DNA of 41,535 nucleotides from Chromatiales bacterium (GTDB taxonomy: Bacteria; Pseudomonadota; Gammaproteobacteria; Steroidobacterales; Woeseiaceae), in NCBI GenBank assembly GCA_024679535.1, contig JAIBDF010000011.1, forward strand, positions 1 through 41,535, in the 5' to 3' direction. How positions within the stretch are numbered: the first letter of the stretch is position 1; each line of letters opens with the position of its first letter. The translations under genes were made by a program, and so were the position numbers. Shown here piece after piece: positions 15,884-23,698 of this stretch. The notes below the pieces were generated by a model that was not told the DNA's origin, did no database searches, and worked only from the letters and a program-made list of their open reading frames with translations.

Positions 15884-15932
15884 GTCTAAGCCATCGCGAC
15901 GCGGACATCGACACCCGAAATACCATGTCCGC
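15884..15932 (-). promoter_or_regulatory. Inverted repeat and weak promoter upstream of the radical SAM operon
   Basis: GCGGACAT (15901-15908) and ATGTCCGC (15925-15932) form perfect 8-bp inverted arms 16 bases apart, about 90 to 120 bases before the first gene of the operon. The spacing, about two helical turns centre to centre, is that of a dimeric regulator site rather than a terminator, and no T-run follows. A possible -10 (TTAGACT) lies just downstream at 15884-15890, with no convincing -35. The remaining bases of the 160-base gap 15814-15973 show nothing else. Confidence 0.35.
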
Positions 15933-15973
15933 AATTCGCTCAATCGTCCATGTGTCCCGGGGCCAAACGGGGG

Positions 15974-16981
15974 CTACGTCCAGAACCCGGCGATTCGTTC
16001 AAACACCCAGAAAGCGGCAATTCCACCGATCGCGTAGCTTGGGATCCTCCACGCCCATTCCGGCGGCACCGGTCGAAACCGTTTGCCCAACCCGTAAAGG
16101 AGCAGAATCGCCGCGATGAACATCAGCTGCCCGATTTCCACACCAACGTTGAACGTAAAGAGTGCGAGAGGAATTGAAGACTGCGGCAATCCGATCTCGC
16201 TCAGCGCTCCGGCAAAACCGAAGCCGTGTAGCAGGCCAAAAGAGAACGCGACTATCCACGGCAATCGTGCAGTAAGCCCAGGATGGCCCTGGCGACCACG
16301 GATGATCTCCGCAGCCACAAAAACAATACTCAGTGCGATGATTGCCTCAACGGGTGGTCCCGGAGCGCGCACGAACCCAAGTGCGGCCAGCGCGAGCGTA
16401 ATGCTGTGTGCCACTGTGAAGGCCGTTACCGTGCCGACCAGTCGTCGCCATCCAACGACGACCATCAGCAATGCGAGGACGAACAACAGGTGATCGACAC
16501 CGGACAAGATATGTTCGACGCCAAGTGCCATATAGGTCCAGGCAACCTGCCAGGCGCTTGGGTCCGCCTCGAAGACGTAGCTGGGGTCGTCCGGGGTCAT
16601 GCGATGCGTGATATCGGTTCCATCGATACGCTCAAGTCGCATCAGGACGTCTGTAAGGCTCGCGGCGAGTCCGTCGATAACTACGGTAGATCCCGTGAGC
16701 CCGCCATCCCGCTCGATTTTCATCCGCTGTATGTGCGTGTTACCCACAAACGCCGCTACTGGCTCAGTGATCAAACTGACGTCATCGTCGAAACGCAGGT
16801 AAATGCTCATGCGCCTGTTGTCGCCCTGCGCGGGAACCTTCCAAAGAACCTCGTAAGTATCGACGGCCGTTTCGCGAATTTCGAGATAGCCCGGACGCAT
16901 CTCATGTGCATTAGTGGTCAGCGGCAGCAAGGCGACTGCCGCTAGAAGCAAGGCGCGAACGTTACCTATCCGGCAGGCCAT
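15974..16981 (-). CDS. HupE/UreJ family membrane protein
   Basis: This encodes a 335-residue protein with a signal peptide (VRALLLAAVALLPLTTNA-HEMRPGYLEI). A periplasmic beta-rich domain of about 150 residues follows, then some six membrane helices containing the family hallmarks GVEHILSGVDHLLFVLALL, TAFTVAHSITLALAALG, VEAIIALSIVFVAAEI, FGLLHGFGFAGAL and FNVGVEIGQL. HupE/UreJ proteins are thought to move nickel or other metals. The version with the long N-terminal domain (HupE/UreJ_2) is widespread in marine bacteria and its substrate is not established. The gene overlaps the end of the prolyl isomerase gene by 16 bases, and the two are probably co-expressed. Confidence 0.85.
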   Translation of the reverse strand: MACRIGNVRALLLAAVALLPLTTNAHEMRPGYLEIRETAVDTYEVLWKVPAQGDNRRMSIYLRFDDDVSLITEPVAAFVGNTHIQRMKIERDGGLTGSTVVIDGLAASLTDVLMRLERIDGTDITHRMTPDDPSYVFEADPSAWQVAWTYMALGVEHILSGVDHLLFVLALLMVVVGWRRLVGTVTAFTVAHSITLALAALGFVRAPGPPVEAIIALSIVFVAAEIIRGRQGHPGLTARLPWIVAFSFGLLHGFGFAGALSEIGLPQSSIPLALFTFNVGVEIGQLMFIAAILLLYGLGKRFRPVPPEWAWRIPSYAIGGIAAFWVFERIAGFWT

Positions 16982-17787
16982 TCGATAACTACATCGTAGT
17001 CGGTAAGCAATTTCTCATTAATCGTCTGGCGAGTTTCAGTCCGCTTTTCATTAGCCCATTCGCGTTCAACAATCGGTCGAATGTCGGCGAGTTCGGGGAC
17101 GAAACCTGGCACGCGTTCCTGCAGCAGGATCAGGTGAACGCCAAACCCGGATTCGACCGGTCCGGTCCACTGTCCGGTTTCCAATTTGTCGAGACTTTGC
17201 GAAAAGCCGGCTCCAAATGTTCCGTCGATAGTCTGTGCCGGCGCGAATTCAAAGTAGGCCGGGAGCAGGCCATACCCTTGTGGACTCAAGTCGCCGTTAC
17301 GGAGTTGAGTAAGCGTGTCGGAGACAAGCCGGTCGTCACCGGTCCGGTTTGGATCGACAAAGACCTGCGAAAACGTGTAGGTCGTATCCGTTTTGAACGC
17401 TTGTGGGTTCGCTGCAATGTGCGCCGCAAGGTCCGCATCGGTTGGCGATAATGCTGCGGCCATATCATCCGTCAGAAATTCAAGTTTCTGTCGCAGGCGG
17501 CGCCGAATGACAGCGTCATTGCGATCGATGCCCATTGCGATGGCTTGGCGGTAATAGACCTCTTCCAACACGAAATCGTCAATCAGGCTCTTGAGTTCGT
17601 CGACGGTCGGTGGTCGCTGCCAGGTTTTTTGAAAGATGCTAACCAGTTGTTCGATGCGGCCAGCACTGACCATTATTTCATTGTCAGTGCCAGCCAGGCC
17701 ATCGTCGTTCACCAGTCCGTACAGCACGAACAGGGCCGCCCCAATCAACGCAAAGTGGACCAGGGGTTCACCTACTAATTTTTTCAC
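16966..17787 (-). CDS. Parvulin-type peptidyl-prolyl isomerase, membrane-anchored
   Basis: This encodes 273 residues from a GTG that overlaps the last base of the DUF3604 stop (TAGTG). One N-terminal anchor (PLVHFALIGAALFVLYGLV) is followed by a SurA/PpiD-like helical chaperone segment (IFQKTWQRPPTVDELKSLIDDFVLEEVYYRQA). A PpiC-like domain follows (TYTFSQVFVDP, then GTFGAGFSQSLDKLETGQWTGPVESGFGVHLILLQERV). It should act in the periplasm on folding of exported proteins. Its place between DUF3604 and HupE/UreJ suggests service to one or both of those products. A helical tail ends the protein. Confidence 0.85.
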   Translation of the reverse strand: MKKLVGEPLVHFALIGAALFVLYGLVNDDGLAGTDNEIMVSAGRIEQLVSIFQKTWQRPPTVDELKSLIDDFVLEEVYYRQAIAMGIDRNDAVIRRRLRQKLEFLTDDMAAALSPTDADLAAHIAANPQAFKTDTTYTFSQVFVDPNRTGDDRLVSDTLTQLRNGDLSPQGYGLLPAYFEFAPAQTIDGTFGAGFSQSLDKLETGQWTGPVESGFGVHLILLQERVPGFVPELADIRPIVEREWANEKRTETRQTINEKLLTDYDVVIEWPAG

Positions 17788-19721
17788 TATTTACCTGGCG
17801 TATACCAGATTGGTGAAGTGTATGCGCGTTCAGTTGTCACCATAGGAATTTCATCTTTCATGTCGATACCGAAACGCTTGGCTTCGTAAGCCGTCCAGCG
17901 CGGTGTCGGAATCTCCATGACGCGTGCGTAGTAAGACGCGCTTACCGCTGCATCAAATTCCGGATCCGTCCAGACGCCAATTAATTCCGATGCGCCGATC
18001 GTATTAGTCCAGGTGGCGTTTGCCACGTCGACAGTGTTACCGACCAATGGCAGCTTGCCGTCGGCGCCGGGCTGCCGATCTCCAGACCAGACAGCATCGA
18101 ACACTTTTTCCTGACGCTTGCCACGTTTGTCGAGCCAGACTTTCACGATCTGAATGCGGTCGAGATTGCCTGAATACGGGTCGCGTAACGCGGCGACCAG
18201 AAAACTCGGAGACTTCCCGGCCGGGCCATTTGTGAGGTCACCGCCCATCGGCACACCTTTGGTGTAACCGATATCAGCCGGCAAACGATTCTGCGCGTCT
18301 TCTTCAGTGAAGTCCCAGCCGCCGAAGAATCGGACCAGCATGCGTGAACCGGTTGTGCCATACGTCTCTTTATTCATCATGGCGTCGAACAAGGCTTCGC
18401 GAGTGTTCTCACGGGCCCAGACTGCAGCGAGACCCGATGCAACCATCGACCAACCGGTGTACTCGGCATCCCCGACTTTTGCCATCGGGTGTTCGACACG
18501 CTTGGCATTCGGTTCCGCGCCAGAGTGCTTACCGAAAAAATTGTCCTCTTGAGCGGTCGCGAGACCAGTGTGACTGTCCGTTGACCCAATAAATCCAAAT
18601 TTGTATGGATTCACGCCAAGCTTTTTTTCGAGCTCCAGGCCAACGCCCAAGGCAGAACGGCCGTATTCGTGCGGCAACATCTCATTCGTCTTGAATTCGG
18701 TGAGGTCCAGATTACCCTGGTCCCAGGTTTCGTAGTCTGCAAACTCATCGTTAGGCGACAGGAACGGGTGAGTCTCGCCATCTCCCTTGATCTGTGTGAT
18801 CTCGTAGAGCGGCTCCCACTTGATGCGTTCCTCTGCCCAGGCACGATCGTATCGTTTACCGGTGAATGTATCGGCGACAGGAAACATTGTACCGTTGCTG
18901 AGATTACCGTTATGCGCGATCGCCAGGACACGTCCGCCGGTCTTGTCTTCGTAGAAGCTCATCCACTTCCACAAATCGCGTTCATCCGGGCTACCCAGCG
19001 GTCGCACGGTTGAGTAGGGAACGAGAATGCTCGCCTTGTCGGCATCATCGCGATAGATGACAACACGGTGCCGGTTTATCCCGTTTTCGGTCGAAGTCCA
19101 CTCGTAACCGTGGAGTGCTGTGTAACGACCGGGCTCGTTGTATTTCTCGGCCGCATCGAGTGAGACCTCCCAGGCCGCCCTGTAGACGTCCGAGCCCGGC
19201 AGAACTGCAAGCGCTTCCGGCATGGTGTTCATCGTAAGACTTTGTATGATCTCAACAGCAGCTTTCACTCCCTCCTGACCACCAGCCTGGATCATGTCGT
19301 ACCACTTTCTTCCGGTTGGATCTGCAAGCATTTTCGGATCGCCGGCCGCCAGACGCGGGAAGAAACCCATGTTGTCCGAATGATCGGCGACAACGAGAAA
19401 ATCAAGCGGTCGTGAGAGCTTGACCTGCTTTCCGGTTGACGAGGTGATTTCCTCACCGCGCGCGAAACGATGCGCGTCCTCCGGCAAGAGCCGCGCACCA
19501 AATGCGCCGGCGTCCATCGACATACCGGTATGCAGGTGCGTGTCGCCCCAGTAAACATTGGTAGGAAAGCCACGCCCAGCGTAGGGGGAATAATGATCCT
19601 GCGCGGGAAACGCGTGCGCATCGTCTTCTGTCGGCGGCGGCATCTGCGCAAAACTGGCGGGTGCTGATAGCGACAGCACGAAAATTATTAAACTCAGATA
19701 CGCAAATTTATTATCGCTCAT
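17787..19721 (-). CDS. DUF3604 protein (PHP-like secreted metal hydrolase candidate)
   Basis: This encodes a 644-residue protein with a signal peptide (LSLIIFVLSLSAPASFAQ). The DUF3604 core shows metal-ligand motifs reminiscent of PHP phosphoesterases: VYWGDTHLHTGMS (THLH at 61-64), FLVVADHSDNMG (about 109-120), RVLAIAHNGNLSNG and FIGSTDSHTG. Family length fits (about 600-680). The reaction is not known; a periplasmic metal-dependent phosphoesterase or other hydrolase is likely from the motif set. GGGAGAG lies 7 bases before the ATG. Downstream genes for a prolyl isomerase and HupE/UreJ overlap it, and the frameshifted heme-type membrane gene lies 40 bases upstream. Confidence 0.85.
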   Translation of the reverse strand: MSDNKFAYLSLIIFVLSLSAPASFAQMPPPTEDDAHAFPAQDHYSPYAGRGFPTNVYWGDTHLHTGMSMDAGAFGARLLPEDAHRFARGEEITSSTGKQVKLSRPLDFLVVADHSDNMGFFPRLAAGDPKMLADPTGRKWYDMIQAGGQEGVKAAVEIIQSLTMNTMPEALAVLPGSDVYRAAWEVSLDAAEKYNEPGRYTALHGYEWTSTENGINRHRVVIYRDDADKASILVPYSTVRPLGSPDERDLWKWMSFYEDKTGGRVLAIAHNGNLSNGTMFPVADTFTGKRYDRAWAEERIKWEPLYEITQIKGDGETHPFLSPNDEFADYETWDQGNLDLTEFKTNEMLPHEYGRSALGVGLELEKKLGVNPYKFGFIGSTDSHTGLATAQEDNFFGKHSGAEPNAKRVEHPMAKVGDAEYTGWSMVASGLAAVWARENTREALFDAMMNKETYGTTGSRMLVRFFGGWDFTEEDAQNRLPADIGYTKGVPMGGDLTNGPAGKSPSFLVAALRDPYSGNLDRIQIVKVWLDKRGKRQEKVFDAVWSGDRQPGADGKLPLVGNTVDVANATWTNTIGASELIGVWTDPEFDAAVSASYYARVMEIPTPRWTAYEAKRFGIDMKDEIPMVTTERAYTSPIWYTPGK

Positions 19722-19761
19722 CTTAAAACTCTCCCAAGTTAACGGGCATTTCGATGCTTTA

Positions 19762-20416
19762 TTATTTTCGGCCCAGTAGATTAACTATATATACAATTGC
19801 AAGAAATGCGAATGCCACGAGACTCACGGGAAGGATACCACCGTGCCAGCCCGCGGGACTCAGCCATCCTTCATAACCCATGAAGAACACATGCGACGCG
19901 CCCAAAAGCATGGCCCAAAGCAGAAATGTTCTTGAGGTGATGAACTGAATGAACGCTTTGTCTTCCCGCAAGAAGGTCTGGAAGCTCGTGTTGTAGCCCC
20001 ACAGAACCACGAAAGCAAGGACGCCACCGAGCATGCTTAAGCCGCCCAGCAAGGTCAGCGTGCCATCGGTTTCGAAGAATTTTCCGTATGTGCCAGGCGA
20101 GAACAGCACAAAGCTCATGAGCGCGTGAATTAAAACCAGCAAAAAGCCGGTCATACCCAGAGCCTTGCGAGCGTTGAGCCACCCCGTCGGGACACTAACA
20201 CCTAGGTTATTAAGTGGCCCGAATCCGAAGTTGCACGCCAGAAGAATAAAGGCAGCAAGCGAAATTCCTTTATTTAAGTATAAAGAACGGAAAGTCTTTC
20301 CACGGGACCGGTCCGAAGATGTGGTAACGGACAATCGCATAGCCGATAGAGATTAGAATCACGAACGTGATTATTCGGCCCGCCGAGTTATTTGTGATAT
20401 TTGCCTTTTGATTCAT
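19762..20416 (-). pseudogene. Ferric-reductase-like/cytochrome b-type membrane protein with a one-base frameshift
   Basis: From an ATG at 20416 (GAGTGAG upstream) one frame reads MNQKANITNNSAGRIITFV, one membrane helix, then YHIFGPVPWKDFPFFIL and stops at TAA. Removing one A from the AAA at 20273-20275 (minus strand) restores LNKGISLAAFILLACNFGFG and the rest, giving about 217 residues with six helices. Helices carry RKALGMTGFLLVLIHALMS and MLLGASHVFFMG, whose His residues could bind heme as in ferric-reductase-like/MsrQ-type domains. The alternative in-frame start at 20340 gives a hydrophilic, arginine-rich leader that looks like out-of-frame translation. The break may be a real mutation, slippage at the A-run or a sequencing error. 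It leads the DUF3604 operon. Confidence 0.7.
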
Positions 20417-20468
20417 CGCTCACTCTGCCTGCCGGTCTGATGTGCATCCATATATAGGAAAATGATCT

Positions 20469-20487
20469 ATTGGGTTAAAAGCCCAAT
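20469..20487. promoter_or_regulatory. Inverted repeat in the divergent region between the frameshifted membrane gene and the TPR sensor
   Basis: ATTGGG (20469-20474) and CCCAAT (20482-20487) face each other across 7 bases, midway in the 124-base divergent gap. No T-run follows, so an operator is likelier than a terminator. On the minus strand TTTAAC within it and CTATAT 17 bases later could be a promoter for the membrane gene at 20416. Confidence 0.3.
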
Positions 20488-20540
20488 TCGACCGGATTTC
20501 GCGATAAGCTTTGTCATTGCCACGGCCATTCCAGAGACAC

Positions 20541-22757
20541 ATGAGACTGATCGACGAACTCAAGCGACGGAACGTATTTCGAGTCGGCGCCGCTTACTTT
20601 CTGCTTGGCTGGGTTGTCATCCAGGTAACCGACACAGTGTCTCCGGCGTTGAATTTACCGCCCTGGACGCTGAGCCTGGTCACCTGGCTGGGCATTATCG
20701 GGTTTCCGTTCGCCCTGTTCTTCGCCTGGGCATTCGAGCTCACACCGGACGGCATTCGACGCGAAATCGACGCCGCTGACTCCGTATCGAGCCGTGCGAG
20801 CGGACGGAAGCTGGATGTTGCGCTCGTCGTTCTGCTGACAATTACGATTGCCCTTATAGCTTGGGGTTCTATCAGTGACGAAGCTGACATCACCCCATTG
20901 AGCAACGACAGACCTGCGGAAACGAACGGCAGCGATACCGCCGCAACAGAGGCATCATCGATAGCCGTGCTGCCACTTATTAATATGAGTGCGGATGCCG
21001 ACAATGCCTATTTTGCCGGTGGCGTGCATGAAGAAATACTGACAAACCTGTCACGCATTGCTGACCTGCGAGTCATCTCCAGAACAACGGCATTGCGGTA
21101 CCTGGATTCAGACTTGTCTCTCAAGAATATAGGTCGGGATCTGGGTGTGCGTTTTATCGTCGAGGGGTCCGTACGACGAGTTAATAATCATGTGCGGGTT
21201 ACCGTACAGCTGATTGACGCCGCGAGCGATACCCACCTTTGGGCCAGCAACTATGACCGCGAACTTGTCGATGTATTCGCAGTACAAAGCGAGATCGCTG
21301 CAGCGATTACCAACTCTCTGCACCTTGAAATACAGCCAGACACAATTGGCACACTCGATGACATGCCTACACAAAGCGTCAAAGCCTATGACCTTTACAT
21401 GAAGGCAATGAGTATCAGTCGCAGTGAGCCGGAATCAGAGAGCGCTTTACTACGACAGCGAGAATTACTTGAAGGCGCCGTTTCTACAGATCCGAAATTT
21501 GTTGAGGCGTGGGCTCAATTGAATGAAATACTCGATCACAGCTCTCGCAACATCATTCAACAAAAATGGTTCGGCGAGACTCAATCCGAGCGTGACGCCA
21601 GCTTTGAGGAAATTCAACGCGCAGCTCAGCGAGCGCTGGAAAAGGCCATTTCCCTCGATCCTGAAAACGTCATGACATTGCTGGCTCAGGCCAGCAACTT
21701 CGTGCTGGAACAGGAAAGCGCAAAGTATCAAATTGAGCGAAAAATTTTCATCGATCGCGCGCTCGAAATCGAACCCAATAACGCAATAGCCTGGCTTGTA
21801 CTTGGATGGTGGCATCGCCTCATTGAAGAATATGACGCAGCGACACCGGCGTTTGAACGCGCACTCGAACTCGACCCGCTGCATGCTCGTATCGTCGATA
21901 GCGCGTTGAGCCATTTTCGATTAATCGGCGACCAGGAAATGACTACCCTGCTGTTCGATCGCCTGACTCAGCTCGCGCCGGAAAAAGCTGAAATCGAGGG
22001 CCTCAGCGAAGTACACCCCCTCGCTACATTGGAAAACACTTTCACTCTTTTCCTGCAAACCGCCGACGAATCAATCATAGATGATTACAAAGAAAATCTT
22101 GCCTCGCTCAGGCAGCGGTCCAGGAATGCTGTCGACGTGGACCCGAAGTTTATCGAACTTCGATTAAGGCTCTTTGAGTTCCGACTCATGCAGATGCGGG
22201 GTGACCCGATCAGTGCGTTCAGGCACGCTCCGGTGACGTTACCTGATGACGCGAGCGACCAGGTTTTATTTTGGTATCTGTGGTCCGAAGCATCTTCTAT
22301 CGCAATCGCGAAACTCGCTCAAGACAAAGGCGAGGTCGAGGCTGCGGCACATCGTATGCTCAATGCGCACACCAGGCTTGACGATTCGGACGGCGGCTTC
22401 GTTTCCATTGCAGAATTCCCTATGAGCATCGCACACGTTGCGTTGGGCAATGCAGACGACGTAAGCAGATTACGATTACTGCTCGGCGACAATGACGATG
22501 ATGGGTTGTTCTCGCATATGAGTGGTGGTCCGTTCTACGCTTACTCTGTCGTTGATACGGATGCGGCGGTCCGTCGTGCACTGCAGCATAAAGGAGAGCA
22601 CCCGAGCTGGTACGGCACCGACTCGATCGCGGCTCTGTACGTAATGAACCACCATCTGGTCGTTCACCCCGAGATGCAGGCTTTTTACCTTGAGGAAGGC
22701 AAGTGGATTGACTACCTTGCCGCCCGAGTTCCGGAATACGCCAGGTTCAGCCAATAA
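20541..22757 (+). CDS. TolB-like/TPR membrane sensor-type protein (COG5616 class)
   Basis: This encodes 738 residues from the ATG at 20541 (AGAGA upstream), which starts the family signature MRLIDELKRRNVFRVGAAYF; the frame is open to 20511 but that part is not conserved. Two helices follow (about 17-62), ending in FAWAFELTPDGIRRE, then a third at about 93-112. Residues about 140-255 carry the TolB-like (FlgO) domain: SIAVLPLINMSAD, FAGGVHEEILTNLSRI, LRVISRTTALRY, FIVEGSVRRVNNHVRVTVQL and DTHLWASNYDREL. TPR repeats come after (ALEKAISLDPENVMTLLAQA, RALEIEPNNAIAWLVLG, FERALELDPLHARIV). Related proteins often carry a winged-helix or cyclase domain; none is seen here. It probably assembles or senses at the membrane. 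Ligand unknown. Confidence 0.8.
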   Translation: MRLIDELKRRNVFRVGAAYFLLGWVVIQVTDTVSPALNLPPWTLSLVTWLGIIGFPFALFFAWAFELTPDGIRREIDAADSVSSRASGRKLDVALVVLLTITIALIAWGSISDEADITPLSNDRPAETNGSDTAATEASSIAVLPLINMSADADNAYFAGGVHEEILTNLSRIADLRVISRTTALRYLDSDLSLKNIGRDLGVRFIVEGSVRRVNNHVRVTVQLIDAASDTHLWASNYDRELVDVFAVQSEIAAAITNSLHLEIQPDTIGTLDDMPTQSVKAYDLYMKAMSISRSEPESESALLRQRELLEGAVSTDPKFVEAWAQLNEILDHSSRNIIQQKWFGETQSERDASFEEIQRAAQRALEKAISLDPENVMTLLAQASNFVLEQESAKYQIERKIFIDRALEIEPNNAIAWLVLGWWHRLIEEYDAATPAFERALELDPLHARIVDSALSHFRLIGDQEMTTLLFDRLTQLAPEKAEIEGLSEVHPLATLENTFTLFLQTADESIIDDYKENLASLRQRSRNAVDVDPKFIELRLRLFEFRLMQMRGDPISAFRHAPVTLPDDASDQVLFWYLWSEASSIAIAKLAQDKGEVEAAAHRMLNAHTRLDDSDGGFVSIAEFPMSIAHVALGNADDVSRLRLLLGDNDDDGLFSHMSGGPFYAYSVVDTDAAVRRALQHKGEHPSWYGTDSIAALYVMNHHLVVHPEMQAFYLEEGKWIDYLAARVPEYARFSQ

Positions 22758-22830
22758 ATTCTTCCAGGCCTGAGCTGAATTAACACAGTTTCGTTCCGTC
22801 CAGTGGCAACTTCCTCGCCGAAGTACAGTT

Positions 22831-23640
22831 TCAGTCCGCTTTCTTATCCGCAATGATCGACTGGGCGTGCAGCCGACGATCAAGCAGTGGCAACAGCCAG
22901 GGTGCGAATCGGGTGACGTAGTAAATACTGCGCGAATACTTGTCCGGAAACACATGAAGCCGATTGCGGCGGACACCATCTATCATCCGCGCAACGACCT
23001 CCGAGGGCTCCGAGATCAGATTCTCGGGTACCGTGCGTCGGTTCTCGTAGCCAAACTGTGGCGAGTCGAGGATTGCCGTCTTGCTGAAACAGGGATAGAT
23101 GTTGGTCACGTGAACGCCGGTGTCCTCCAGGTCAGCAGCCAGCGATACACCGAATCCACGTAAGGCGAACTTCGACGCACAGTAGGCGGACAACCCCCTG
23201 GAGCCGAGCCACCCGGCGAGGGACGATACGTTAACGATATGGCCATTGCCGCGCTCGAGCATGCCGGGAAGAAACAGGTTACAGAGCCTCATCGGCGCCA
23301 GCAGGTTGAGCTGCATGAGGCTTTCCCAGTGTTTCCGCGGGATCTTGTCGAGCCGCCCGGCGACTCCAATGCCCGCGTTGTTGACCAGAATATCCGGTGC
23401 CACACCTTGCGATGCACAGGTGTCAGCAACCGCATTGCATCCCTCCTCCACTGCCAGGTCGGCGGCAACCGAGGCGATTAGGTCGTCGCCGGCATCATCA
23501 ACAGCCTCGTGCAATGCTCGAGCGGTAACATCCGTCAGTATCAGTTGGGCTCCAGCGGCGCGAAACTGGCGTACCAGGTGTCGGCCGAAGCCGCCACCGG
23601 CTCCGGTGATCAGGACGGTCTTGTTAGCTGCATTGGTCAT
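22831..23640 (-). CDS. Short-chain dehydrogenase/reductase
   Basis: This encodes a 269-residue classical SDR. It has the cofactor motif TGAGGGFG at 12-19, NNAG at 87-90, and the catalytic Ser140 (HIVNVSSLAG), Tyr153 and Lys157 (YCASK). An Asp after the second strand (LILTDVTA, Asp37) argues for NAD(H) over NADP(H). The C-terminal half, with YPCFSKTAIL, EPSEVVARMIDGVRR and VFPDKYSRSIYYVTRFAP, resembles SDRs found next to flavin monooxygenases. It is divergent from the monooxygenase gene with 58 bases between starts, so a shared control region and a joint oxidation route for an alcohol or ketone are likely. Confidence 0.9.
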   Translation of the reverse strand: MTNAANKTVLITGAGGGFGRHLVRQFRAAGAQLILTDVTARALHEAVDDAGDDLIASVAADLAVEEGCNAVADTCASQGVAPDILVNNAGIGVAGRLDKIPRKHWESLMQLNLLAPMRLCNLFLPGMLERGNGHIVNVSSLAGWLGSRGLSAYCASKFALRGFGVSLAADLEDTGVHVTNIYPCFSKTAILDSPQFGYENRRTVPENLISEPSEVVARMIDGVRRNRLHVFPDKYSRSIYYVTRFAPWLLPLLDRRLHAQSIIADKKAD

Positions 23641-23698
23641 GGATCATGGTCATAGAAAACAGTGTGCGATCTTACTTCATTGTGGGATGCTGGCGGTT

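Noticed and set aside
20276-20340. Start of the heme-type membrane gene at 20340
   Set aside because: The leader it would add is charged and lacks helix character, while the other frame over the same bases gives a membrane helix and a family-like loop.
23246-23698. 151-codon N-terminal extension of the monooxygenase frame
   Set aside because: It lies antisense to the SDR gene, whose motifs are complete, and the translated extension is arginine/serine-rich with no fold; the FAD motif starts right after the ATG at 23699.
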